From 2-12-FULL-35-15 sp036386835 (GTDB lineage: Bacteria > Bacteroidota > Bacteroidia > 2-12-FULL-35-15): 64,000 nt of DNA. Below are positions 26,364 through 35,943 of this stretch, piece by piece (the stretch's first letter is position 1; every line of letters begins with the position of its first letter). The notes beneath the pieces were generated by a model. It saw nothing but the letters and a program-made list of their open reading frames with translations, was not told the DNA's origin and searched no databases. The stretch is taken from the NCBI GenBank assembly GCA_036386835.1, contig DASVUX010000011.1, forward strand, positions 310,001 to 374,000, given 5' to 3'. Position numbers and translations under genes: made by a program.

Positions 26364-27656
26364 ATGTTAAGACTATTACTACCAGTATCGTTAATATGGA
26401 TCTTCCCCTGGATCTTTACCCCATGGACGAAAGCATCCGATAATTCAAAGCCTTCAAAAGTACAGGTTAAGAAACAGGGAAAGAATTACCAGCTTCTCGT
26501 GAATGGCGCGCCTTATGTGATTAAAGGGGCAGGCGGCTATAAGTATTTCAACGACCTGAAAAAGTACGGGGGAAACTCTGTGAGATTGTGGAGTACGATC
26601 GGGGCGAAAGAATACATGGACAAAGCGCATGAGCTGGGCCTTACTGTTACACTCGGCCTTGATCTTGGACTTGAAAGAAGAGGTTTCAATTATAACGATA
26701 AAAAAGCGGTGGCGGAACAGCTGGAATACATGAAGAAAGAGGTCCTTAAATTTAAGGACCACCCGGCTTTGCTGATGTGGGGCGTTGGAAATGAACTGGA
26801 CCAGTTTGCCAAGAATTACAATGTCTGGAACGCTGTGAACGATCTTTGTAAATACATTCATGAAGTAGACCCTAATCATCCTACAACTACTATGCTGGCG
26901 GGTGTGCCGCTCGACCATGTTAAAGAAATAATGAAGCGTGCCCCGGCACTTGACGTACTTTCCCTGAATGCGTTTCTTGATCTGCCGAATGTTCGCGGCC
27001 ATCTGAATGAGGCCGGATATAAAGGCCCATATATGATCGGGGAATGGGGTGCAGCCGGATACTGGGAATCTACACTCACTCCCTGGGGTGCATTTGTGGA
27101 ACAAACAAGTACGGACAAAGCAAAAATGATGGATGAATATTACCAGAATGCTATTTCCAGGCACCCCGACAGATGCCTCGGTTCCTATGTGTTCTATTGG
27201 GGCTACAAACAGGCACGCACTCATACCCTGTTAAGCCTTTATTTAGAAACAGGTGAAGAAACAGGAATGATCGATGTAATGGAAAAACACTGGAAGGGAG
27301 TTGAGCCGGTTAATAAATCTCCCCTCGTATTGCCGATAGGTATTGATGACCAGAAAACGCATGAAGGCGTTTACCTCAAGCCCGGCACTTCTCATATGGC
27401 TTATACGGATTGCAAAGACCCTGACAATGATCCCTTAATTTATAAATGGGAGATCTTCCACGAAAGCCAGGAAAAAAAAGAAGGAGGCGATAAAGAAGAA
27501 AAGCCCCAGGCTATTGAAGGACTTATCATTGATGGTAAAGGCAAAGCCCTGTCATTTAAAGCTCCGGAAAAACCGGGTCCGTACCGCTTATTCCTCTGTG
27601 TTTATGACGGCAATAATAATGTGGCTACGGCAAATGCCCCTTTCTATGTGAAATAG
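26364..27656 (+). CDS. GH2/GH5-like glycoside hydrolase, secreted
   Basis: The 430-residue product has a signal peptide (1-24), a short strand LLVNGAPYVIKGAGG typical of the entry to a GH2 TIM barrel, and the barrel (about 50-300). The likely acid/base is in MWGVGNELDQ (Glu near 144) and the nucleophile in MIGEWGAAGYW (Glu near 227). A C-terminal Ig/PKD-like module follows (about 325-430: IYKWEIFHES, PGPYRLFLCVYDGNNNVATANAPF). It closely resembles the C-terminal part of the 1276-residue synthase coded at 30400-34230, including the FKDHPALLMWGVGNE / FKDHSSLVAWSLGNE block, so both probably act on the same glycan. It converges on the phosphotransferase gene. The exact substrate is unknown. Confidence 0.82.
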   Translation: MLRLLLPVSLIWIFPWIFTPWTKASDNSKPSKVQVKKQGKNYQLLVNGAPYVIKGAGGYKYFNDLKKYGGNSVRLWSTIGAKEYMDKAHELGLTVTLGLDLGLERRGFNYNDKKAVAEQLEYMKKEVLKFKDHPALLMWGVGNELDQFAKNYNVWNAVNDLCKYIHEVDPNHPTTTMLAGVPLDHVKEIMKRAPALDVLSLNAFLDLPNVRGHLNEAGYKGPYMIGEWGAAGYWESTLTPWGAFVEQTSTDKAKMMDEYYQNAISRHPDRCLGSYVFYWGYKQARTHTLLSLYLETGEETGMIDVMEKHWKGVEPVNKSPLVLPIGIDDQKTHEGVYLKPGTSHMAYTDCKDPDNDPLIYKWEIFHESQEKKEGGDKEEKPQAIEGLIIDGKGKALSFKAPEKPGPYRLFLCVYDGNNNVATANAPFYVK

Positions 27657-27973
27657 AAATGATAAGGGGAATAATATATTTTTCTGTTTTGACAACTTAA
27701 TTTTGTGCCTTAAAATGATTCTTTCTGATCTGCCGGTCCGGTTTGAAAACTTCATATATAACTATATCGGAAGGTCGGGTAAGACTACAATGATGTTTGC
27801 GGAGGGGATAAATTCCGGATCATCCTCTCGAACAATTTCCGGTAATGGAATACTCTAATACATTACTGGAAAACAGGAAAGACTGCCGATCGATAATCTG
27901 AGGGAGCAACTCTTGATTCTTAATTAACAACCTGGAATTTTTAGGGAGATGGAAGATGACGAAGGAACATAAA
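27657..27973 (+). other. Intergenic region between convergent genes (317 bp)
   Basis: There is no convincing gene or terminator. A TAATTTTG -7-like box (27698-27705) precedes a 47-codon frame at 27715-27858 (MILSDLPVRFENFIYNYIG...). It has no recognisable motif and no -33 element at the right distance, so I do not call it a gene. Confidence 0.3.
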
Positions 27974-30400
27974 CTATTTCGAAGTAAGCAGCTTGCTCAT
28001 GTATTCATTGTGAGACTGAACCCAGCCGGCAATTCTTTGATGACTTCTTTCCATTAATTCAGGATACTCAGCTGAAATATTCCTGGATTCGAACGGATCA
28101 TTTTCAAGGTCGTACATCTCGGAAAGATTCTTAGTCGCATTATAGATATATTTTTTATTTCCTTCACGGTATCCGAAAAGGTAATCGGCCCATGGCGTAA
28201 AGAAATAAACCCGGTCATTAAGAGTCGAAGTGAAAAGATCTTTACCCTGCCATTGATCCGCTGATGGATAGCCCAGCTGGTTCATGATGGTAGGTGCAAT
28301 GTCCACCAGGCCTCCAATACCCGGATGGCGTTCAGCTTTGAAGGCAGGATTTATGAAGATACAGGGAACATGAAGGTTCTCCTCGTAGATGCCCGAAGCG
28401 TGCGTTGTCTGGTTATGCCTTCCAAAAGCTTCTCCGTGATCTCCTACCACAACAACCAGTGTTGATTCATAAAGCCCGTTTGATTTTAATTCTTCTATCA
28501 GCTTTCCAAGTGCAATATCACTATGGTGAACAGCGTTCAGGTAACGGTTGAAAGTCGGATCTGCAGGTGCATATGCTTTTTCTTCCCCGGAAACAAAATA
28601 AGGATAATGCGTCTGGTATGTCCACATCATAGTGAAGAACGGTTGGGCAGTATCTTTTTTTATCCAGCTGAAAAGATCTTCGGCGGTGCATTCATCATCC
28701 TTCCCGTCAAGGAAATCCCATTTTTCATCTTTAACTTCAAAGTGTGCCGAGCATTCGAGCGTATTACAATCTTTTATTTCATCGAATTTCCTGTTGCCTA
28801 AAAATTCACCGGCTTTCTGAAACCGGTTATCCGCAGAATTAAAAAATGCTGTCCTGTAACCGCGTTTCTTTAATTCAGAGCTGATTGTTGCAATCGGCAG
28901 GTCGGGATGTTCCTTGGTAATACTGTTATACGAAAGCCATGGATATGTTGAACCTAAAAGACTAACCATCGAATTGTTGGTAGCAGGTGCATGGGCATAA
29001 ATGTTATCAAACACGACAGCTTCGGAAAGATACTTTTCAAGCTGGGGCGTTACCTGGTAACCTTTTGAATATGGTTGGATATATTCTGCAGGTGTTGACT
29101 CCAGCACAAACACAATGACATTTTTAATCTTAGGATGCTTTTTGTGAGGTACAGGCTTTTTACTGAAAAGCTCAAACTTGAGACTGTCATCCACGCTCAT
29201 TGTAAACAATGCAGGTTCACCGGAGAAAGGGCCGAACGATCCGGCAAAGGCCACAACAGGGTTGGCCAGCGTGTCGTAGTTCCAGTTATAATGTTTGATG
29301 GCATCAGGAGCAAGTGTAATATAAATGGCGCTGGTGCAAACAAGGGATGATAGCAAGGTACCCTTCATCCTGAGCCGCTGAAGCAATAATTCTGTGACCA
29401 TCAGTATCAGCATCCCTGTAAAGAATGCGGCCATACATACCATAACGATCTGGAGAATGTATTCAACGGTAATATTGCTTGAAACAGCGGCATGAGAATC
29501 AGCGCTTTTTAAGAAATCAGAATAATAGAGCCAGGGATAATTGAATGGCTTGCCGATCGTTTCTACTACGCGGATATTCAATATTCCTGCAACAAATGAA
29601 GTGAGTGCCACAAACAGGAATGATCCGGTTAACAGCGAGCGGACCCGGGAATTTTTTGAAATGCTTAAAAGCAACAGGAAAAATCCGGAAACGATAAGAA
29701 CATAAACAACATCATAGAATCCTGCCCACAGTACTTTAGGGAACGAGCGGAAGGGGTGAAGATAGAGATCCCAGGATTGTCCTGTAATGGATGCGCGTAC
29801 AAAGATCAGCCCGAGTGCAAGTACAATGGAAGCCGAAATAATGATCTTCACAGGGCCTGTATTTATAGGGGTGCTTCCCAAACGGTAAGTCCGCAGGATG
29901 AGAAATAAAAAGAATAAGACCGCGGATCCGCCAAGAAGCGGTGTTGCAAAATCCAGGATGCTTAGCGCAGCTTTCGGCCTGACATTCACTTTTGAGTTGA
30001 TGAGTGTGACATTATTGCTTATAGCAGCCGTGTGATAATCCTTTTGGGGCGGCATATTAAGATCCCAGACATCCACCGGTTTACCGGCAGGGCCCTGGGT
30101 GATCCAAAAAATATAATCCATCATCGTGTTAGCTGGTAGCGCTAATTCAGAGCTGAAGCCATACGGCTTTTTCTTCATTGGCGTATAAAGGAGATTGTCT
30201 TTTACAAATGAGCCTTCCGGCCGCATGGCTTCCGCAGGTATTGACCAGCTGTTGATCCCCCATACCATAAAGACTTCAGAAGCCTCTTCGGAAACATAGC
30301 GGATCTCCTGCTTCACAAGGGAAGCCGTGTCAGTATCCGAAGCGCGCGAAGCGAAGGCCTGGCAAAATGCAACTAATAATATGATAAAGATCTTCCTCAT
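27974..30400 (-). CDS. Membrane LtaS/OpgB-like sulfatase-superfamily phosphotransferase
   Basis: The 808-residue product has a signal peptide, a periplasmic beta-rich domain (about 25-140; VFMVWGINSWSIP is reminiscent of a carbohydrate-binding fold), several membrane helices (about 145-375), and an alkaline-phosphatase/sulfatase domain (about 425-720). Metal ligands are visible in VFVLESTPAE (Glu near 434) and VVVGDHGEAFGRH (Asp-His pair near 650). ATNNSMVSLLGSTYPW holds the Ser/Thr expected as nucleophile, and THASGIYEENLHVP is the usual late motif. This plan is that of LtaS, OpgB and EptA/BcsG-like enzymes, which move phosphoglycerol or phosphoethanolamine from lipids to glycans. Its ATG overlaps the stop of the upstream synthase gene by 1 nt. 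Confidence 0.85.
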   Translation of the reverse strand: MRKIFIILLVAFCQAFASRASDTDTASLVKQEIRYVSEEASEVFMVWGINSWSIPAEAMRPEGSFVKDNLLYTPMKKKPYGFSSELALPANTMMDYIFWITQGPAGKPVDVWDLNMPPQKDYHTAAISNNVTLINSKVNVRPKAALSILDFATPLLGGSAVLFFLFLILRTYRLGSTPINTGPVKIIISASIVLALGLIFVRASITGQSWDLYLHPFRSFPKVLWAGFYDVVYVLIVSGFFLLLLSISKNSRVRSLLTGSFLFVALTSFVAGILNIRVVETIGKPFNYPWLYYSDFLKSADSHAAVSSNITVEYILQIVMVCMAAFFTGMLILMVTELLLQRLRMKGTLLSSLVCTSAIYITLAPDAIKHYNWNYDTLANPVVAFAGSFGPFSGEPALFTMSVDDSLKFELFSKKPVPHKKHPKIKNVIVFVLESTPAEYIQPYSKGYQVTPQLEKYLSEAVVFDNIYAHAPATNNSMVSLLGSTYPWLSYNSITKEHPDLPIATISSELKKRGYRTAFFNSADNRFQKAGEFLGNRKFDEIKDCNTLECSAHFEVKDEKWDFLDGKDDECTAEDLFSWIKKDTAQPFFTMMWTYQTHYPYFVSGEEKAYAPADPTFNRYLNAVHHSDIALGKLIEELKSNGLYESTLVVVVGDHGEAFGRHNQTTHASGIYEENLHVPCIFINPAFKAERHPGIGGLVDIAPTIMNQLGYPSADQWQGKDLFTSTLNDRVYFFTPWADYLFGYREGNKKYIYNATKNLSEMYDLENDPFESRNISAEYPELMERSHQRIAGWVQSHNEYMSKLLTSK

Positions 30401-33400
30401 TAATAAACTTTAATAGGGACTGAAGATGTGTTAACATTGCCGTTCTTATCACTCACATAAAGGTATAAGCGATAATTGGACGGGCTGCTTGGAATTTTTA
30501 ATATCACTTCTGATTCGTCTACATCGCTGATGAAGGCGTCCACTTTTTGAAGAAAGTCATCCTTGTGCAGGGCCCATTCATAATTCAACGCTGCATTTTT
30601 ACCATTTTCAACAACAGCAGTGAAACTGTATTCCATTCCCGGTTTAACCTCCTTAGGTATGCGAATGCTGCAGCCGCCTATAGTTTGGGTTTTAATGCCC
30701 GTCCATTCCTCTTTAAGCGCATAGTAAGGAAGCTTAACCCTTCCGCGGTAATCAGTTAGTCCAAACCAGGTGTTGCTGCCTTCCATGCGGTCATGCCAGC
30801 AATAAGCGATACCTCCGATATTATAACCTTTGTTTGCTTCTATATAATGATTCCACTGATCGCGGTACCATTGTGCTTTTTCAACTTCACTGTCTTCCAC
30901 AAGAAGTTTTTTTGAAGTCCTGTTATAGTGAGGGTCCCAATATCCGCGAGGCCCGAATTCGGAAACAAGATATGGTCTCAAAGAATCGAACTGGTAGAAA
31001 ACATGGTTCAGCCTTGAGATCTGCTCACGATAGTAAGAATTGACACCAATAACATCAATGGAAGGCGCCCCGTCATGGAAAGCGGCAAGTTCACCCGGAA
31101 GTTGGTATTCCTCATGTTCCATGCAGCTTAGAACCGGCCTTGTAGGATCAATATTGTGGATCCGTTGTGCAAGCATTTCAATCATCTGCACATAACTCTG
31201 GCGTACCTTTGTAAGGTAAGGTTTTGAATAATTGTGTTTCAGCAAGCCCCATGTTTCATTACCAAGTGACCAGGCAACCAGGGAAGAGTGATCTTTAAAT
31301 GCCGCAACCTTTTCTTCAACATTCTCAATATATTCCTGCACTTTCGCGGAATCTTTGTAGTAGTCAACGGTCGGATCGAACCAGAAACCATAGAGAACAT
31401 TCAGATTGTATTCACCTGCAATATTTAAAACATTCCTGTCGTAAATACCATGGTCATATCTCCGGATGGTGTTCGCACCCATCTCTTTAATTTTTTGCAT
31501 GTCCTTTTCAACCTGTCTCCGGGTTAAAGGCATGTTTCCGTCCCTCCAGTCGTGTGCAGTATTATAAGCCACACCCTGAACATAATAAGGTTTTCCATTG
31601 ACAATAAGATCAAACTTCCCCGGTGTTCCTTTAACAAATTTTGATTTGTAATCTGCTCTTTTTCCTGTTTTAGCAGGTGCATTGTAAAACACCTCTTTGT
31701 TGAATGGAGCTGAGTCAAATTGCTGAGCAATCGTATTTATAAGTGATTCGTTATTCATCCCGAAATCAGTCACATAATTACTGCCTCTTTTGGATGTTGT
31801 TTTCTTCTGGTCATAAAACACCACTGCACGGACTTCTTTATATTTTGTCCTGATGCTGTTAAAAGCATCTTTATACCATACGGATTGTAATTCTCCTTTT
31901 GCTGCGCCCATTTCGGTGATGATAAATGGCTTTTGGAGCGGACCTAACAATTCCCGGTATGGTGTGTACATTTCGGAAAAGGAGTAAGAATCAGAATCCG
32001 TTTTTGCACCGGCATAATTCAGACAGCTGATGCCGATCCAGTCTACAAATTGCGAACCCGGGTAGAATGCTATAGATGATGAGCTTTTCGGGCTCCAGAT
32101 CCATGTAATGTTAGAGATCCCAAGGTCATTAAAGAATGTATATGCGTATTGCCATGCTTTTACAAATTCATAGGACGAGTTGTGCAGGTTCTGTTTGTCA
32201 TCAAATCCTGGTGAAAAGTTCATGTACACCGGATTGCTATATTCTCTGAGAGCAGCGGCATATTTCTCAAGATAGGCATCATACTTCCCAGAACTGATAT
32301 TCCTCCAGGTAGAATCATCTGTAGATGGCATGTCCAGGTTGATCATCGGGATCACATTCATGCTTTTGAACATATTAAGTTCGGCTCCCGCAATTGCATT
32401 TGTATCAAGTGGTGCATGGACAGAAACAATTTCAAAATTGTTTTTCAGCGATTGGTTTAGCTGTCCGACTTTAATAGTACTTTCATTTTCTCCAAGCGTT
32501 ATTCCCGTAAAGAAGCCCCCGATTTCCTTTTGTTTTACAACTGAAGACGGATCAGCACTTTCCACACTGCTGTAGCTGAAAAATAACAGAGCAGTACCAA
32601 TAAGCAATGCGATCGGGCCATTACGAAGGATCCCGTAGATGATATGCTGAGTCTTAAAAGCAATGTTACTGATATGGTTATTTACAGTTGCAAGTATGGA
32701 AACCGAGTTGAGGCTTTTTTTCATGGAATCCAGGAAACGCTGCTGGCTCATGAAAACAATAAAGGCCATCATCGAAGCATTGAGTATTGCATAAAAAGCC
32801 ATTGCAAGGCTGTATGGCGACCAGTCGATGCTCAATCCATACGCTATTCCGGCCCCGCAGATCAATGCGATGATAAGGTTGGGGAGACTCAGCTTAATGA
32901 AATTCTGGTGCGCATCCTCTTTTGGCGTAGGTATATAAGGAACTTTTATATTAAAGATCGAGTAGATGAACCCAACCAGGAAGATCCACCAGGTGGCCGT
33001 ACGCAGCAACCCTCCTGCAAGATGAAACCCGCGTTCATGTTTCTCAAGGAGCCAGCGCTGAGCAAACAAACGGATGATCATGGAAAGCGCACATAAAGGC
33101 AAAAAGAACATTCCAAAATCCTGCAGGTCCACTTCCCATGGCACTTCCGCCATTGACAAGGCGATCAGGGGGATCAATATATCAATAAAGTTGATCAGGC
33201 CGAAAAGGAAATATAATGGAATGGTAAAATAATGAAGCTTTTGCCTCCAGGTAAAATTCTTATATAGCTTCGGATAGGTGCGGAACAGGAGTTCAAATGT
33301 TCCTCTTGACCATTTTAACTGCTGGCTGTAGTAAGCCGATAACGTTGCAGGAACAAGCCCGCGCGTCAGCACCTCAGGAATATAGCAGGATTTCCATCCT

Positions 33401-34230
33401 TTTGCATGCAGTTGCATGGCAGTATGCATATCTTCTGAAAGCCCGGCTGCGTGTCCTCCAATGGAATCAAGGGCTGTTCTCCTGAAACTGCAGTTTGCAC
33501 CGATAGCCTGCACAGTGCCATAGCTGTTCATGGACATCATCATCGGTCCGTAGAAATGGTATGTCTGTTCAGCGGCACCTTTGGCAATTATACTTTCTGA
33601 CTGATTGCCGTAGGCCTGAACACATTGTACAAAACCAATCTGCGGATCTTCAAAGTAAGGAAGCACCCGGTCTATAAATTCAGGAACTGGTACGTGGTCA
33701 GGATCAAGAACTATACAAATGTCACCGGTAGCCTGTTTTAATGCATTGTTTATATTTCCTGCTTTCGCATTGATTTTTTGGACACGTGTAACATGTACAA
33801 CTCCAAGCTCCTTGCAAATGCTTTTTAAATATGGGTCATTGCCTTCATCACATAAATAGTTCGTATGTGGATATCTTATATTGACCATAGCGCGAAGCGT
33901 GCGGACGATCATTTCTTTGGGTTCTCCGGGACAAGCCGTAGTTAGGACATCGACAGTAAAATTTGTTTTCAGAGGGGGAGGCACCGGGATACTGAGGTTC
34001 CAGTAATGGTACCATTCATGCAGCATTTTAACGAGTTTAAAAAGCAATGCAATGGTTAGCATCCAGTAAATTGGCTGGTATCCGATATGTTCCGGCCGTA
34101 CGAACCACCATACGAACAGTGCCATAATTGCCAGTGCGCATCCGATCAGTGCTCTAACTGTCCAGATATCCTTCTTATTAATCTTCGAGATCTTAATGAT
34201 CTCTTTCGCTTGTTCGTAACTATTCATCAT
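30400..34230 (-). CDS. GT2 polysaccharide synthase fused to GH26-like and GH2-like domains
   Basis: The 1276-residue inner-membrane protein has two N-terminal helices (about 24-80); a cellulose-synthase-like GT2 domain (about 85-330) with CDEGNDP, the DxD in VLDPDHVP, EDMHTA and the QxxKW-type QQLKWSRG; a membrane channel region (about 340-560); a GH26-like barrel (about 573-835); a GH2/GH5-like barrel (about 870-1185) with acid/base in WSLGNETWG and nucleophile in VSEFGPRGYW; and an Ig-like end. In the GH26-like part the nucleophile strand FIITEMGAAKG is kept, but the acid/base His-Glu pair of the family is replaced (MNFSPGFDD), so it may be inactive or glycan-binding. It probably makes, exports and trims a beta-glycan. 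It is coupled to the phosphotransferase gene. Confidence 0.88.
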   Translation of the reverse strand: MMNSYEQAKEIIKISKINKKDIWTVRALIGCALAIMALFVWWFVRPEHIGYQPIYWMLTIALLFKLVKMLHEWYHYWNLSIPVPPPLKTNFTVDVLTTACPGEPKEMIVRTLRAMVNIRYPHTNYLCDEGNDPYLKSICKELGVVHVTRVQKINAKAGNINNALKQATGDICIVLDPDHVPVPEFIDRVLPYFEDPQIGFVQCVQAYGNQSESIIAKGAAEQTYHFYGPMMMSMNSYGTVQAIGANCSFRRTALDSIGGHAAGLSEDMHTAMQLHAKGWKSCYIPEVLTRGLVPATLSAYYSQQLKWSRGTFELLFRTYPKLYKNFTWRQKLHYFTIPLYFLFGLINFIDILIPLIALSMAEVPWEVDLQDFGMFFLPLCALSMIIRLFAQRWLLEKHERGFHLAGGLLRTATWWIFLVGFIYSIFNIKVPYIPTPKEDAHQNFIKLSLPNLIIALICGAGIAYGLSIDWSPYSLAMAFYAILNASMMAFIVFMSQQRFLDSMKKSLNSVSILATVNNHISNIAFKTQHIIYGILRNGPIALLIGTALLFFSYSSVESADPSSVVKQKEIGGFFTGITLGENESTIKVGQLNQSLKNNFEIVSVHAPLDTNAIAGAELNMFKSMNVIPMINLDMPSTDDSTWRNISSGKYDAYLEKYAAALREYSNPVYMNFSPGFDDKQNLHNSSYEFVKAWQYAYTFFNDLGISNITWIWSPKSSSSIAFYPGSQFVDWIGISCLNYAGAKTDSDSYSFSEMYTPYRELLGPLQKPFIITEMGAAKGELQSVWYKDAFNSIRTKYKEVRAVVFYDQKKTTSKRGSNYVTDFGMNNESLINTIAQQFDSAPFNKEVFYNAPAKTGKRADYKSKFVKGTPGKFDLIVNGKPYYVQGVAYNTAHDWRDGNMPLTRRQVEKDMQKIKEMGANTIRRYDHGIYDRNVLNIAGEYNLNVLYGFWFDPTVDYYKDSAKVQEYIENVEEKVAAFKDHSSLVAWSLGNETWGLLKHNYSKPYLTKVRQSYVQMIEMLAQRIHNIDPTRPVLSCMEHEEYQLPGELAAFHDGAPSIDVIGVNSYYREQISRLNHVFYQFDSLRPYLVSEFGPRGYWDPHYNRTSKKLLVEDSEVEKAQWYRDQWNHYIEANKGYNIGGIAYCWHDRMEGSNTWFGLTDYRGRVKLPYYALKEEWTGIKTQTIGGCSIRIPKEVKPGMEYSFTAVVENGKNAALNYEWALHKDDFLQKVDAFISDVDESEVILKIPSSPSNYRLYLYVSDKNGNVNTSSVPIKVY

Positions 34231-34288
34231 TCGCTCAAGTAGTGTCTGATATTCCCCAATAAAAATTCATACCTGATTAAAATGAAGA

Positions 34289-34309
34289 AGCCATGCTGTT
34301 CGCATGGCT
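34289..34309 (-). terminator. Stem-loop, probable terminator of the disordered-protein gene
   Basis: AGCCATGC and GCATGGCT arms (8 bp, perfect) have a 5-nt loop. On the minus strand it is followed by TTCTTCATTTT. It lies 72 nt past the stop of the 34382-34852 gene and about 60 nt before the synthase start, so it could also act in the synthase leader. Confidence 0.5.
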
Positions 34310-34381
34310 CCAAGAATGCAGAATCATATTAACCAATAAAACCTATGAATCTGACTGCTTTGAATAATGGAAATGTAATAT

Positions 34382-34852
34382 TTAAGGGATACCTACCGTT
34401 TCATCCGTCCCGGATTCTCTACTTCCATTTTCTGAATTATGTCTTCCGGTATGACTCCCGGTTCCGTCCCACTCACCAGTGTTTTCGCCTCTTTCATCTT
34501 CCTGGGAACTTTTTCTTAAGTTAAGCTCTGACCTTACATCCTGCTGGCCCAACCTTGACTTAAACGGATCATTCTCCCAATCTTCAACATGCGTCTTGCT
34601 TTCACTTCCTTCATGTTTTCTCTCGTTATCTACTGCCATTCCGAATTCCCGGCCATTTCCAATGCTGTTCTCCATGCCCATGCCGAAATTATCCCATTCT
34701 TCCTCTTTCCTCTCTCTTTCACGCCATGTGCTTTCCTGTCCGGCTGTATTCTCAACTCCTTTGCTTTCAGGACCCTGCGAACGATTTTCAGGTAACTTCC
34801 CTGTACCCGAACCACTTTTCTCCCCACCTTTATTTCCTCCTGTAGTTTCCAT
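34382..34852 (-). CDS. Highly charged, disordered small protein
   Basis: The 156-residue product is almost entirely Glu, Gly, Ser, Asn, Lys and Arg (METTGGNKGGEKSGSGTGK...) with no hydrophobic core, so it should be intrinsically disordered and very soluble, as in stress-type hydrophilic proteins. Unusually for this window, a strong Shine-Dalgarno-like GGAGG sits 6 nt before the ATG, which decides between this frame and an overlapping antisense frame (34479-35000, plus). A stem-loop terminator follows at 34289-34309. Function unknown; a role in osmotic or desiccation stress is only a guess from composition. Confidence 0.6.
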   Translation of the reverse strand: METTGGNKGGEKSGSGTGKLPENRSQGPESKGVENTAGQESTWRERERKEEEWDNFGMGMENSIGNGREFGMAVDNERKHEGSESKTHVEDWENDPFKSRLGQQDVRSELNLRKSSQEDERGENTGEWDGTGSHTGRHNSENGSRESGTDETVGIP

Positions 34853-35144
34853 AATTACCTCCGTTTTTTTATCTGATTATTATATATATGTAAAACGGAA
34901 TCAGCAGGGCACGATTGCACGAATTTCAGAAGGTATAGCCAAAACAGGAAAAATCGTCGTTGAAAACGGGAGGTATATAATGGGATTCGGAATGGCTTAA
35001 TGAGGAATTTTCCTCCGAAGGGTTAAAAAATGAGATGAATCATGGGCAGTGTGGCTTTATTTCTCCTCAGGAAGGTTCGTTGAAGGAGCGGTTTTAATAA
35101 AAATGAAGGTTGGATTGCAGGAAGGCAAGAGCGATGATGCAGGA
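34853..35144. other. Intergenic region (292 bp)
   Basis: It contains the GGAGG ribosome-binding site of the disordered-protein gene next to its start and an alternating TA tract (about 34882-34892). I see no further gene. Confidence 0.4.
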
Positions 35145-35816
35145 TTATTTAATTCTTAGAGGCCGTTGCCATTTACTCTTAACAGTATGCGTCCGGAGCC
35201 GGTGATGTAAACCATATTTTCCATTCTCGTTTTTCTCCATTATAACGATCTCGCAATTGTATGGATTGGCTATCACTTCAAACTCTTCAATCGTCCAGTG
35301 AAACCAGCGCATTAAAAACAAGCGGATGGCCATTCCATGCGTTATGATAACAGCATTATCAGGAAAATCTTCCTTTTCAAAATCCCGGTGGAGGCTGCCA
35401 AAAAAATCGCTTACCCTGTCATACAGATCTGCCGCTGATTCTCCGTCGGGGATCCGGTAATAGAAGGTACCGTATGCATCCCGTTCTTTTTCTATTACAT
35501 TACCTTCTTCCGGTGAACGTAAATGGCCCCATTCCTGCTCTCTTATCCTGGGCTCTTCGGTCCACCCGATCTTATCCCTCTCAAATTCTGTTGCTATGTA
35601 TTCAAACGTTTCTCTCGTTCGCCAAAACGGTGACACATAAAAATGAGAAGTTTCCCCGCCAATTATTTTCTTCAGTTCTTTCCCGGCATTTTTTGCCTGC
35701 TCTTTCCCCGAATCGGATAACAAAAGGGCATAGTCAGGTTTGATTTTATATACAAGCCTGTCAACGTTCCCTTCTGATTCCCCATGCCTGATGAGTATGA
35801 TGCGTTTTGGTTTCAT
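35145..35816 (-). CDS. Histidine phosphatase (phosphoglycerate mutase-like)
   Basis: The 223-residue product starts MKPKRIILIRHGESEGN with the family's RHG motif (catalytic His near 11) at the first strand. Other active-site residues are visible: the Arg in SPFWRTRETFEYIA, the Glu in RIREQEWGHL, and the second His in VIITHGMAIRLFL (about 155-167). It is a cytosolic phosphatase of the dPGM/cobC branch; substrates range from sugar phosphates to phosphohistidine and cannot be told from sequence. Transcribed alone, divergent from the YiaA-like gene. Confidence 0.9.
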   Translation of the reverse strand: MKPKRIILIRHGESEGNVDRLVYKIKPDYALLLSDSGKEQAKNAGKELKKIIGGETSHFYVSPFWRTRETFEYIATEFERDKIGWTEEPRIREQEWGHLRSPEEGNVIEKERDAYGTFYYRIPDGESAADLYDRVSDFFGSLHRDFEKEDFPDNAVIITHGMAIRLFLMRWFHWTIEEFEVIANPYNCEIVIMEKNENGKYGLHHRLRTHTVKSKWQRPLRIK

Positions 35817-35910
35817 GGTTTTAATTTACTAAAAGAATCATAATTAAAACCCATGCCATAAACGAGATCACTTTTTGATAATTGTCAAAATATTCTCTTC
35901 CCTTCCTCCA

Positions 35911-35918
35911 TAATTTTG
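35911..35918 (+). promoter_or_regulatory. -7 box of the YiaA-like / phospholipase D unit
   Basis: TAATTTTG matches TAnnTTTG and lies 25 nt before the ATG at 35944. The TTG at the nearest upstream position is about 26 nt away, longer than usual. Confidence 0.4.
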
Positions 35919-35943
35919 CGTCATAAACTAAAACAGATTAAAA

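Noticed and set aside
26454..27224. Minus-strand 256-codon frame inside the GH2-like gene
   Set aside because: The plus strand codes a complete hydrolase with signal peptide and catalytic residues; the minus product has no recognisable feature.
27715..27858. 47-codon small gene behind a TAATTTTG box
   Set aside because: No -33 element, no ribosome site, no family resemblance; not enough support.
34479..35000. Plus-strand 173-codon frame antisense to the disordered protein gene
   Set aside because: Its composition (runs of Ser, Pro, Phe, Leu) is the mirror of the charged gene; the minus frame has a Shine-Dalgarno site and a hairpin terminator, this one has neither.
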